From an uncultured Acidobacteriia bacterium (GTDB lineage Bacteria; Acidobacteriota; Terriglobia; Bryobacterales; Bryobacteraceae), in NCBI GenBank assembly GCA_903923395.1, contig CAIXXM010000106.1:1-64000 (forward strand): DNA of 64,000 nt, written 5' to 3'. The notes below the pieces were generated by a model. That model ran no database searches and had not been told where the DNA came from. It saw nothing but the letters and a program-made list of their open reading frames with translations. Shown here piece by piece: positions 23,716 to 30,963 of this stretch. How positions within the stretch are numbered: the first letter of the stretch is position 1; each line of letters begins with the position of its first letter. The translations under genes and the position numbers were made by a program.

Positions 23716-25002
23716 TCAGGACAGCCCGGCTAACTCAACCGCGGTTGCTTCCCGTTCGGAAAGAGGCACCTGCGCGAGGATGGCTTGCAGCACGCGCTGC
23801 TCCAGTTCGCTTCCCGATTGGGCCTGCATCCCCCACCGTCTGGCCAGTTCCTGGATGACGATTCCTACCCGCACCCGGCGTTCTGCAATGGCACCAAAAT
23901 ACCGGCGTGCCTCCTCCAGGTCCGGACCTTCGGGCGGGAGTTCCTGCTGTTCGGCCACCTTCCAGACCGCTTCGAATTCCCGCGCCACCAACCCGGGGGG
24001 CACTGGAAACCGGTAGAGTGCGTCCAGTTGCGTGAGGACCTGGCGAGATAGATGCGCCTGCAACGCGCCTGCTAACTCCGCTGGTCCCGTCAGCCGCTCC
24101 ACCTGCATGACCGAAAAATCGACTTCAGGTAAGTCAGAAAGTTCCGTACCAGTAAGTTCCACAACGGCACTGCCGGACTCTGCACCGCTAAGCACCTTGC
24201 CGCCAACCGCGACAAAGCCCTTACGCAATTGTTCGTCACAGAGCTGTGCAACCACGCGTTGCAGGGCATGAGCCCTGGCGGAAGCCCCGTATCGCTCTTG
24301 AAGCATGTCACTCGGAATCTGGCCCGCTGGATACTCGGGAAGGCGTACCGTCCGGTTCATCTGCTGCAGATATTCGGCGATTGGATTTTGCAACTGTTCC
24401 TCAGGGATCTCAATCGAAATGGTCTTGCCAACAAAAGGCTCCGGCGCGGGCGCAGCAGCAAGTTCGCCATCCGCAATCAGTTTGAAAGCTACCGTGATGC
24501 GCAGGCCATGGAAATCCCTGCTGGGCGCGCGGCCCTTGTGAAGAATACGGGAATCGAAGAACACGGCCCGGTTGGGCAAAGGCAGAATGGCGGCTTCGAT
24601 CTCCATTTTTTCGTCGTAGAAGACCGTGTCTCCATCCCAACTGCGGTCCCATTCCCCGTGCGGGTAGTAAAGCAGCGTATAACTGCCGGGGCGCGAATCA
24701 TCCTGATGCGGCTCGCCGCCCTGGCCGAAGGTGTGGCCGTTGGCGTAAACCCGCAGGAGCTTCAGCCGGACCCCCGCGAGAGCTTCACAACGGGGCTTCG
24801 CCTCATTCCAGATCGCCTGAAAGACTGGTTCCTGTTCGAGATCCAGCTTCCAGAACCTGTGGGTTCCGGTCTTGTTGGAGGCGTTGCCGAAATACCAGCC
24901 CTTGCCGTTGCAGACCGCCAGCGCGGCGCGGTGCGCATCCGGGGCGGCAAAGTTCTCCAGCACTTCGAAGACAGGCTGCATTGTTTCAGACATCGGCACC
25001 AT
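23716..25002 (-). CDS. 2OG-Fe(II) dioxygenase fused to trigger-factor-like chaperone domains
   Basis: A 428-aa fusion. Residues 10-180 are a prolyl-4-hydroxylase-type jelly-roll: iron ligands His99-x-Asp101 (EPHQDD) and His155 (RILHKGR), 2-oxoglutarate Arg168 (HGLRITVAF). Residues about 192-280 match the trigger factor ribosome-binding domain (TISIEIPEEQLQNPIAEYLQ; DMLQERYGASARAHALQRVV), but the GFRxGK signature reads EYPAGQ, losing the Arg and Lys that contact the ribosome. Residues about 330-425 match the trigger factor C-terminal arm domain (FPVPPGLVAREFEAVW; AERRVRVGIVIQELARRWG). The PPIase domain is absent. I infer a hydroxylase that carries its own substrate-holding chaperone. The start overlaps the PiuC-like stop by 17 bp (8 bp if ATG 24993 is used). 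Confidence 0.85.
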   Translation of the reverse strand: MVPMSETMQPVFEVLENFAAPDAHRAALAVCNGKGWYFGNASNKTGTHRFWKLDLEQEPVFQAIWNEAKPRCEALAGVRLKLLRVYANGHTFGQGGEPHQDDSRPGSYTLLYYPHGEWDRSWDGDTVFYDEKMEIEAAILPLPNRAVFFDSRILHKGRAPSRDFHGLRITVAFKLIADGELAAAPAPEPFVGKTISIEIPEEQLQNPIAEYLQQMNRTVRLPEYPAGQIPSDMLQERYGASARAHALQRVVAQLCDEQLRKGFVAVGGKVLSGAESGSAVVELTGTELSDLPEVDFSVMQVERLTGPAELAGALQAHLSRQVLTQLDALYRFPVPPGLVAREFEAVWKVAEQQELPPEGPDLEEARRYFGAIAERRVRVGIVIQELARRWGMQAQSGSELEQRVLQAILAQVPLSEREATAVELAGLS

Positions 25003-25657
25003 ACCGGATGAGATTTTGTTCGGCCTTGATCAACAGGTGCAACAGGTCCTTCTCTCCAGCCTTCGTTGCGAGATCAGTGGCACGCCGCAGGTCGTAGAGC
25101 ACTTCCCGAAGCTCGCTATGGCGGATGAGGCTCTGCATCCATGTTACGACTGCAAGCCGTACACCACGGGTCACCGGATTTACCTTGTGCAGGGTACTGG
25201 CGGGGTAGACGAACGCCTCACCAGCGTCGAGTTTGATTTCGACGGGCCCGGAATCCTGCATCACCACAAGTTCGCCACCGTCATACGTTGCCGGAGGACG
25301 AAGAAAGACGGTCATGGCGAAGTCGGTGCGTTGTAAAGAACCCAGCCCGCCCATTACTGCACCATCCACGTGATACCCGTAATTCATGCCAGCCTCGTAG
25401 CGGCTGTAGAGAGGAGCATAGACCTTGGCGGGCATCACGAAGTCCATCAGCGCCGAATGTCGCTGGATGGCGTGGAACACGGTGCGGTCTAGTTCGGAGG
25501 CGTCTGTCTTCGTACGGTCCAGTTGGAGGTTTTGCTTGACGTCACGCGCAGGACCACCTGCGGTGGCTTTGCCATCAGCAAAGACGCCCGATTCTATAGC
25601 CCTACAAATTGATTCTGCGTCTTGATGGGAGAGTAAGCGGAACGATTTGAAGTTCAT
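24986..25657 (-). CDS. PiuC/PKHD-type Fe(II)/2-oxoglutarate dioxygenase
   Basis: A 223-aa member of the PKHD-type hydroxylase family (PiuC/YbiX). I take the ATG at 25657 (MNFKSFRLLS), which gives the normal family length; the longer in-frame extension runs through the intergenic region. Iron ligands are His96-x-Asp98 (GYHVDGA) and His157 (STLHKVNPV), with Arg167 (GVRLAVVTW) for 2-oxoglutarate. RTDFAMTVFLRPPATYDGGE is also diagnostic. It is the first enzyme gene after two PEP-CTERM genes and overlaps the oxygenase-trigger factor gene. The substrate is unknown; YbiX-like proteins are commonly tied to iron uptake, but no TonB receptor is near. Confidence 0.85.
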   Translation of the reverse strand: MNFKSFRLLSHQDAESICRAIESGVFADGKATAGGPARDVKQNLQLDRTKTDASELDRTVFHAIQRHSALMDFVMPAKVYAPLYSRYEAGMNYGYHVDGAVMGGLGSLQRTDFAMTVFLRPPATYDGGELVVMQDSGPVEIKLDAGEAFVYPASTLHKVNPVTRGVRLAVVTWMQSLIRHSELREVLYDLRRATDLATKAGEKDLLHLLIKAEQNLIRYGADV

Positions 25658-25743
25658 CTGTACAGTAGGGGGCTTGGTAAGCCACAGCCAATTGGCAATC
25701 GACGCCCGTGCTATCCAGCCCGCCCCACGAGACAAAAGGGCTT

Positions 25744-26283
25744 TTATTGCTTGGAGCGGCGGCGACGCCACGCGAGAGCACCAGCCAGAGCGACACCAGC
25801 AAGGGCGGACGTGCCGGGTTCCGGTGCGGATGAGGTAGTTGCGTCGGTTGCGAAGCTATAGTTGGAGGTGTAATCTTCGGAATCATAACCGATGGTTAGA
25901 TTTCCATCACTCCCTACAACCACGCTGTTGCTAATGGGAACTCCTTCCACACCTAAATTCGCGAACAGAGGGCTCGAGGTATTCGCACTATCAAAGATCA
26001 AAAAACTACCTTCAAAGCCGCCCAAGGGTATGAAGGAAAAGTTGATGGTCCCGGGAGTGAGACCCTCAAGCTCGAAGTATTGGTTTAGCTCCTCGCCGAG
26101 CCCGTTGACCGCGGTGGTGCCAGCGGGCAACACGGTCGGGTTGTTCTTGTCCGTGCTGAACGCACTGGTCGCCGTGAAAGTGGTTGCGCCAGCCGGTACG
26201 GCGGCAGCGGCGGTCAAACACGTTGCGGCTAGCAAACCTTGGCCTACTTTGAGAACAGATTCGACATTTTGCATGTCCGTCAT
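25744..26283 (-). CDS. PEP-CTERM protein, first paralogue of the oxygenase locus
   Basis: A 179-aa exported protein ending in a PEP-CTERM sorting signal: APEPGTSALAG, a hydrophobic helix, then WRRRRSKQ. The N-terminal signal region has LLAATCLTAAAAVPAGA. The mature part is about 110 residues with a beta-sandwich-like pattern (GTINFSFIPLGGFEGSFLIF). It is clearly paralogous to the next gene upstream (shared GQGLLxATCLTA, FELxGLTPG, SPLF). The segment GEELNQYFELEG puts a Tyr among acidic residues. PEP-CTERM proteins are processed by exosortase; none is encoded in this window. The gene lies 86 bp upstream of the PiuC-like gene and may be a substrate of that locus. Confidence 0.82.
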   Translation of the reverse strand: MTDMQNVESVLKVGQGLLAATCLTAAAAVPAGATTFTATSAFSTDKNNPTVLPAGTTAVNGLGEELNQYFELEGLTPGTINFSFIPLGGFEGSFLIFDSANTSSPLFANLGVEGVPISNSVVVGSDGNLTIGYDSEDYTSNYSFATDATTSSAPEPGTSALAGVALAGALAWRRRRSKQ

Positions 26284-26353
26284 GCTAGCAAGACTGCTTC
26301 CCTAGAGGCAACAAGTTGGTGTGGGGAAGTTTGGGAATTTCTTGGGCTTCTCG

Positions 26354-26908
26354 TCACTTCGACCGGCGGCGGCGCCACGCGAGGACACCAGCCAGAGCCG
26401 CACCAGCAAGAGCGGTCGTTCCAGGCTCTGGCGTCGCAGAAGAGTAGGTTGCGTCCGTGGTCAGCGAAATGGGATTACTGTAATTACCATCGAACCAGTA
26501 CTCGAACGTCAAATTGCCGCCGGAGGGCACAGATAGGCTGCTTGTAACGTTGTTGTACGTCGAGAAGAGAGGGGTCGAAGTGTTCGCACTGTTGTAGATG
26601 TAGAAATCACCTTCGAAGAAACTGCCGTGGGTGAAGGTGAAATTCAGCGTATCCCCGGGGGTGAGGCCCGAGAGTTCGAAGTATTGAAATTCTTCCCGGG
26701 TGTAACCCAGATAGTCTTCTCCCAGCATGTCCACCTCGGTCGTACCAGAAGGCAGGATTGTGGGCGAGTTGTTGTCGCTGCTGAACTTCGTGGACTGCGT
26801 GAAGGTGCTGGCTGCCGCAGGAACCGCAGCGACTGCGGTCAGGCAGGTGGCTGTCAGCAGGCCTTGGCCAGCCTTCGTCAAAGTTTCATTCCATTTGGTT
26901 GATTGCAT
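26354..26908 (-). CDS. PEP-CTERM protein, second paralogue of the oxygenase locus
   Basis: A 184-aa exported protein, paralogue of the neighbour at 25744. It has an N-terminal signal region (GQGLLTATCLTAVAAVPAAA) and a C-terminal PEP-CTERM signal (TPEPGTTALAGAALAG, then WRRRRSK). I take the ATG at 26908, which has TGGAGGA upstream at good spacing; a GTG directly before it is too close. The mature part contains GEDYLGYTREEFQYFELSG, a Tyr-rich acidic stretch longer than in the paralogue. It is the first gene of the minus-strand run leading to the oxygenases and sulfotransferase, so a promoter probably lies at 26912-27000. Confidence 0.82.
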   Translation of the reverse strand: MQSTKWNETLTKAGQGLLTATCLTAVAAVPAAASTFTQSTKFSSDNNSPTILPSGTTEVDMLGEDYLGYTREEFQYFELSGLTPGDTLNFTFTHGSFFEGDFYIYNSANTSTPLFSTYNNVTSSLSVPSGGNLTFEYWFDGNYSNPISLTTDATYSSATPEPGTTALAGAALAGVLAWRRRRSK

Positions 26909-27001
26909 CACGTTCCTCCAACGAAGTAATTGCCTTGGGAGAGATTATCAAATTGCACCAGCCTGAGGCAAGTATATTCGGAGATTCTGCATTGAAACCT
27001 G

Positions 27002-28744
27002 TCAGCCGTGCTGGTATCGGACGAAAGCCGCTACGCTCCAGGCTTGCGCGATGCAGCCACGCGCCTGGTGTGGTGCGTCACCGTCGAAGATCTCCGGCAA
27101 CTGGCCGCAGCCGGGGCCATCCATATATTCACTCAGGGACCCGGTGACTTCGCCGGTTTCAAAGCCGAAGTTCCTGGCGGAATCCAGATAAAGTCCGATG
27201 AGCCAGGGCCAGACAGTCCCCTGATGATAGGCACGATCCCTCTGCTCCGGGCCACCTTCGTAGCGCCCAATGTATTTCGGGTCCAAAGGGGCCAGAGTCC
27301 GCAGGCCGACGGGCGTTAGCAACTCCCGGGAAACAAGCGCAAACACCCGGGTAGCGTGTTCGGGCTCCGCGATGGGATAAGTCAGTGCCATCGCCAGGAT
27401 CTGGTTGGGGCGAATGGAAGCGTCTCCCAAGAGATCGAAATAGCAGCCCTGCTCCGCATTCCAGAACTTGGCATCGAAACTGGCCTTGGTATGAGCGGCT
27501 GCGTCGTCTTCGCCCATGATCCGTAACGCGTTGTACCAGAGCGCCTGGATCTCCACGGCTTTGCCTGCGCGCGGGGTGGCTGCGGTATCCATCCACGTGA
27601 GTTGCGGACCGGCTTCGATGAGCCCATCTTCGTCCTCACGGATGCCGTAACGCGTTCCGGCCCGGTAGCCCTCGATGATCTTGCGAAGGGCCGGAAAGAC
27701 AGACACCTCCATCCCTTCGCGGTCGCCGGTCGCTTCGATGTATTTCTGTACCGCCTCAAAGTACCAGAGCGATCCATCGACGGTGTTGTACTCCGGAGCC
27801 TCCCCGGAATCCGGAAAGCGATTCGGGATCATGCCGCCGTCCACATATTCGGCGAAGGTGTTGAGGATGGATTTCGCATCTTCATAACGACCGGTGGCAA
27901 GAGTCAGACCGGGAAGAGCGATCATGGTGTCGCGGCCCCAATCGGTGAACCAGGGGTAACCAGCGATAATGCTCTTCCTGCCGCCCTCGCGGGTAACGAT
28001 GAACTGGTCTGCCGCGCGGTGTTTCGAAGCAACCGCAGGTGCCTCCGGTTCCGCGGGGCCCACGGACGCGGTGATCACCGCCATCCTGTCCAATTCAAAC
28101 GCAGCTTCGAAGGGGCAGAAGAGATCTTCTTCATACTCCAGTCCACGTTCCTGCTCACGTGGATATTGGAAGTGCAGATACCATTGGCCAGTGGGCTTGA
28201 CGGAGGCGGCGTTGGATTTGAAATGGAGTTCCGGCAAGTCGGTGTAGGGGTGGATGATGGCGGTATCGCCATGTATATCTACATGCGGCCGGAGCGCATC
28301 GTTCTTATGTGTGGTGGAGTGATAATCGCGGAAGGCGATCAGCGGGCGGACGGTGAGAAGACACTGCTCGTCCGGCTTTTCGAGCAATTCCCACTCGACG
28401 ATCACCGCGTTCTGGCCCTGCAACATGCGGACGCGCTTTTCCAGCACTGCGCCGCCAGCTTCGTAGCGGAAGACAGGGCCGGGGTCCATGCGGAAGCTGG
28501 TCATCCGCTTGAAGCCTTCGGGGTGCACCGTGCCGGGGTAATAATTCGCGGAAAGAGGGAATTGCCGCAAGCCGACCCAGAGCACCTCTTCGTACTTCGA
28601 AAGCAGCAGGTGGCGTTTGGTGGGTGGTTGCAGCGCGGCGGTCAGCAGCCCGTGGTAACGGCGCGTGTTGATGCCGGAGACCGTGGACATCGCAAAGCCG
28701 CCGAGCCCGTTCGTCTCCAGCCACTCGCGTTCATCAGGTTCCAT
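27002..28744 (-). CDS. Glycogen debranching enzyme (amylo-alpha-1,6-glucosidase, GH133)
   Basis: A 580-aa cytoplasmic enzyme of the archaeal-type debranching family. The N-terminal domain (WLETNGLGGFAMSTVSGINT, RRYHGLLTAAL) is the GDE_N type; the C-terminal (alpha/alpha)6 barrel contains IAGYPWFTDWGRDTMIALPG, DGSLWYFEAVQKYIE and YHQGTVWPWLIGLY, the catalytic-domain signatures of amylo-1,6-glucosidase. It removes alpha-1,6 branches during glycogen breakdown. No glg gene is adjacent, and it lacks the 4-alpha-glucanotransferase domain of eukaryotic enzymes. It ends 90 bp upstream of the PEP-CTERM gene, which has its own good ribosome-binding site. Confidence 0.9.
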   Translation of the reverse strand: MEPDEREWLETNGLGGFAMSTVSGINTRRYHGLLTAALQPPTKRHLLLSKYEEVLWVGLRQFPLSANYYPGTVHPEGFKRMTSFRMDPGPVFRYEAGGAVLEKRVRMLQGQNAVIVEWELLEKPDEQCLLTVRPLIAFRDYHSTTHKNDALRPHVDIHGDTAIIHPYTDLPELHFKSNAASVKPTGQWYLHFQYPREQERGLEYEEDLFCPFEAAFELDRMAVITASVGPAEPEAPAVASKHRAADQFIVTREGGRKSIIAGYPWFTDWGRDTMIALPGLTLATGRYEDAKSILNTFAEYVDGGMIPNRFPDSGEAPEYNTVDGSLWYFEAVQKYIEATGDREGMEVSVFPALRKIIEGYRAGTRYGIREDEDGLIEAGPQLTWMDTAATPRAGKAVEIQALWYNALRIMGEDDAAAHTKASFDAKFWNAEQGCYFDLLGDASIRPNQILAMALTYPIAEPEHATRVFALVSRELLTPVGLRTLAPLDPKYIGRYEGGPEQRDRAYHQGTVWPWLIGLYLDSARNFGFETGEVTGSLSEYMDGPGCGQLPEIFDGDAPHQARGCIAQAWSVAAFVRYQHG

Positions 28745-28795
28745 ATACCCGCACTGTAGCAGGAATTTCGAAAGCGTCTGTTTTACAAATGGAAA

Positions 28796-28821
28796 GGGCG
28801 GACAGCCGAAGCCACCCGCCC
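28796..28821 (-). terminator. TTCG-capped terminator of the PEP-CTERM gene at 28847
   Basis: On the minus strand GGGCGGGTGGC, TTCG, GCTGTCCGCCC form an 11-bp stem that needs three G-U pairs, so it works only on this strand. TTTCC follows. Confidence 0.7.
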
Positions 28822-28846
28822 GAATGGTCCTGATTGGGGAATAGAA

Positions 28847-29467
28847 CTAGAGCGTGTTGCGTTTGCGGCGGTAAGCCAGCAATGAGGCCGCGGCCAAAAC
28901 CACCAGGCCGAGGGAAGCAGGCTCTGGCGCAGACGAGGCGGTAACGTCCACTTGAAGGTCGTACGACGAATTGTACGTGTTTCCAGTTCCGAAGATCCCG
29001 GAGTTGGGAACTCCGGATGCGTTCTTAATTTCTGTGGTGAAAGTAGACCCATCGTTGACCAGGGTATACAAATTCGACGTGCCAACCGGTGCGTTCGACA
29101 AGGCCGTCAGTGTGAAGGTGAAGAGAGTGTAAGTGCCTGCACTTCGAGAGACCGAATCACTCATTCCGAAATCATAAATCCCACTTCCGGCAGATCCATT
29201 CGTGGTGATGGTCGGGGTAGTGGTGTAGAGGTTTCCTGCCGTGAAGTCACTGACAGAAAACTCAGTGGGATCAAATCCCAGAACTACCTGTGTTACGGTA
29301 GCCGAAAATGAATTGTTCGCCACGAAGGTCTCCGACACTGTGATGCTGGAACCCTGCTCTACCGTGGCAGGTCCGGTGATCTTGTAATTGCCAAGAACGT
29401 TGGCGGATGCGCTGCTGGCGGTGATGGCGATTGCAGCGAAGATGAGGAGACTCGACTTAAATTACAT
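28847..29467 (-). pseudogene. PEP-CTERM protein gene with a stop at codon 2
   Basis: Reading from 29467 on the minus strand, AAGGA and 5 bases precede ATG, the next codon is TAA (29464-29462), and the same frame then gives a good signal peptide (FKSSLLIFAAIAITASSASA) and an uninterrupted mature protein. That protein has a cohesin-like pattern (VVLGFDPTEFSVSDFTAGNL, LFTFTLTALSNAP) and ends with SAPEPASLGLVVLAA and YRRKRNTL, a PEP-CTERM signal. The first standard start after the stop is GTG 29338, beyond the signal peptide. The gene is a fresh pseudogene, uses a non-standard start, or contains a sequence error. It is a close paralogue of 29826-30467. Confidence 0.6.
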
Positions 29468-29523
29468 TATTTTCCTTGAGAGACGTGATCATTGGGTTGA
29501 TCTCATAACGGTACTATTACCCA

Positions 29524-29563
29524 CTAAGATTCTTAGTTTAGTACATGTGTCGTAACAGTTCAA
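29524..29563 (-). promoter_or_regulatory. Promoter and palindrome upstream of the 28847 PEP-CTERM gene
   Basis: Minus strand TTGAAC (29563-29558), 17-bp spacer, TAAACT (29540-29535). The palindrome CTAAGA-T-TCTTAG (29524-29536) overlaps the -10 and the likely start point. A working promoter in front of a gene with a codon-2 stop argues for recent damage. Confidence 0.5.
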
Positions 29564-29597
29564 TCGCGTCGCAATAAGAGGAGTTGGCATAAAAAAA

Positions 29598-29619
29598 GCG
29601 GGCCGCCGAAGCTACCCGC
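29598..29619 (-). terminator. TTCG-capped terminator in the 29.5-29.8 kb gap
   Basis: Minus strand GCGGGTAGC, TTCG, GCGGCCCGC with a run of seven T (29597-29591). It ends the transcript of the PEP-CTERM gene at 29826. The 358-bp gap 29468-29825 otherwise holds the promoter at 29524-29563, the repeat at 29651-29673, and an inverted repeat AGGAACCGC (29657-29665) / GCGGTTCCT (29700-29708); I see no gene in it. Confidence 0.75.
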
Positions 29620-29650
29620 CTGATTTGGAACCGTGATGGAATGAACCGGA

Positions 29651-29673
29651 CTTCTGAGGAACCGCCGCACAAC
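29651..29673. repeat. 23-nt dispersed repeat, copy 2
   Basis: Identical to 1901-1923. Here it is intergenic, and its AGGAACCGC part is the left arm of an inverted repeat with GCGGTTCCT at 29700-29708. The copy at 1901 lacks the right arm. Confidence 0.6.
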
Positions 29674-29825
29674 GGACGACTTCGGGCCGCCGGAACGCTG
29701 CGGTTCCTGATTGATATTGCGGGCGCGGCCCTCGCGCCTGTGCGGCTTCTAAGTATTCCCCGGCAACACGGACCTGGGCGGCAGCGAATGCTTGTTTGTG
29801 ATGAGGCCGCCCCGGCCTTTGCCGC

Positions 29826-30467
29826 CTAGCGAGACTGGCGTTTGCGGCGGTAAGCCAACAGGGAACCAGCGGCCAACAGAACAAGGCCTGCGGTCGCGGG
29901 TTCAGGTGTGGCAGCGGACGTCACATTGATCTGAAGATCGACGGGCGAATAGTAGGTCGTGCCGAGCCCATTGAGCGGAGTTACGGCGGTCCCGCCGTTC
30001 GATACCCGCGACGAATACCCGGCGCCGTCATTCACCAGCGTAAATAGATCTGAATTGCCCGTTGGGGCATTCGCAAGTGCTGTCAGTGTGAACGTAAAAA
30101 GGCTCACCGCCGTTCCGCCAGTGAGCGAAACAGACCCTGCAGTGCTGCTCGCACCAAAATCATAGATCCCAGAACTCGGGGAGGTGTTCTTGTCCGCAGT
30201 GGAGGATGAGAAGATGTTGCCCATCTGGAAGTTGCTGACGGAAAATACCGTTGGATCAAAGCCGAGAACTGCTTGGAACTGGTCCGCATTCTCGGTCAGG
30301 GGAACGAACTTCTCTGTGACGGTGATGCTGGAGCCTTTCGCCAATGAGTATGGTGCGGTTCCAGAGGTCGTGACCTGGAAAATATTCGCTGCGGCACCGA
30401 AAGCGCTGCTGGAACTGAGTGCCGCGAGGCAGGCGAGTATGGAGGAGTGAAGAAGAGTACGTTTTAT
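29826..30467 (-). CDS. PEP-CTERM protein with ATA in the start position
   Basis: Paralogue of the 28847 gene, with the same order of motifs: VLGFDPTVFSVSNFQMGNIF, LFTFTLTALANAPTGNSDLF, TPEPATAGLVLLAAGSLLAY, RRKRQSR. The frame upstream of the TTG at 30344 continues through a convincing signal peptide (KRTLLHSSILACLAALSSSS) back to ATA at 30467, with an in-frame TGA five codons before that. No ATG, GTG or TTG lies between this TGA and the end of the signal peptide. Either ATA serves as start or ATG has mutated to ATA. Starting at TTG 30344 would make an unexported protein. The mature part looks cohesin-like. It is the second defect in this tandem pair. Confidence 0.6.
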   Translation of the reverse strand: MKRTLLHSSILACLAALSSSSAFGAAANIFQVTTSGTAPYSLAKGSSITVTEKFVPLTENADQFQAVLGFDPTVFSVSNFQMGNIFSSSTADKNTSPSSGIYDFGASSTAGSVSLTGGTAVSLFTFTLTALANAPTGNSDLFTLVNDGAGYSSRVSNGGTAVTPLNGLGTTYYSPVDLQINVTSAATPEPATAGLVLLAAGSLLAYRRKRQSR

Positions 30468-30496
30468 GCCGGAGGAACTTCAGAATACCAAAAAAA

Positions 30497-30514
30497 GGAG
30501 CGCCGAAGCGCTCC
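30497..30514. terminator. Bidirectional terminator between ndk and the PEP-CTERM gene
   Basis: GGAGCGC, CGAA, GCGCTCC: a perfect 7-bp stem with A-run on the left and T-run on the right. On the minus strand the loop is TTCG and the T-run is 7 long, so it mainly terminates ndk. Confidence 0.85.
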
Positions 30515-30537
30515 GTTTTTTACGACTCGGGAAATTA

Positions 30538-30957
30538 CTACAGCTGGTTCAGATCCACGCCCGTGAAGAAATACTTCAGTTCTTCCGCAGCCGTTTCCGG
30601 TGCGTCTGAACCGTGCATGGAGTTGCGCTCGATGGACTCCGCGAAGAGCTTGCGGATGGTACCGTCCGCCGCGTTGGCGGGGTTGGTGGCACCCATCACT
30701 TCGCGCAGCTTCTTCACGGCATCTTCCCGTTCCAAAGCCAGCAGAACCACAGGGCCTTCCGTCATGAACGTGACTAAGCTGTTGAAGAAAGGCCGTTCGC
30801 TGTGAACCGCGTAGAAACCTTCCGCCTGGCTCTTGCTGAGCTTGGTCATCCGCATCGCAACGATACGGAAGCCATTCTCTTCCACAATCGCGAGGATCTT
30901 ACCGATGTTGCCGTTCTTGACGGCATCGGGTTTGATGATTGAAAACGTTTTTTCCAT
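30538..30957 (-). CDS. ndk: Nucleoside diphosphate kinase
   Basis: A 139-aa NDPK, moving the gamma phosphate from ATP to other (deoxy)nucleoside diphosphates through a phosphohistidine. [19 protein letters not shown] is the family opening and RNSMHGSD holds the catalytic His115. Length and sequence are normal. It follows sucD by 6 bp in the same orientation, so sucC-sucD-ndk is an operon, which links NDP supply to substrate-level phosphorylation by succinyl-CoA synthetase. A bidirectional terminator ends it. Confidence 0.96.
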   Translation of the reverse strand: MEKTFSIIKPDAVKNGNIGKILAIVEENGFRIVAMRMTKLSKSQAEGFYAVHSERPFFNSLVTFMTEGPVVLLALEREDAVKKLREVMGATNPANAADGTIRKLFAESIERNSMHGSDAPETAAEELKYFFTGVDLNQL

Positions 30958-30963
30958 AAATTC

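Noticed and set aside
25658-25771. 38-residue N-terminal extension of the PiuC-like dioxygenase
   Set aside because: It overlaps the 3' end of the PEP-CTERM gene and is absent from the family, whose normal length fits ATG 25657.
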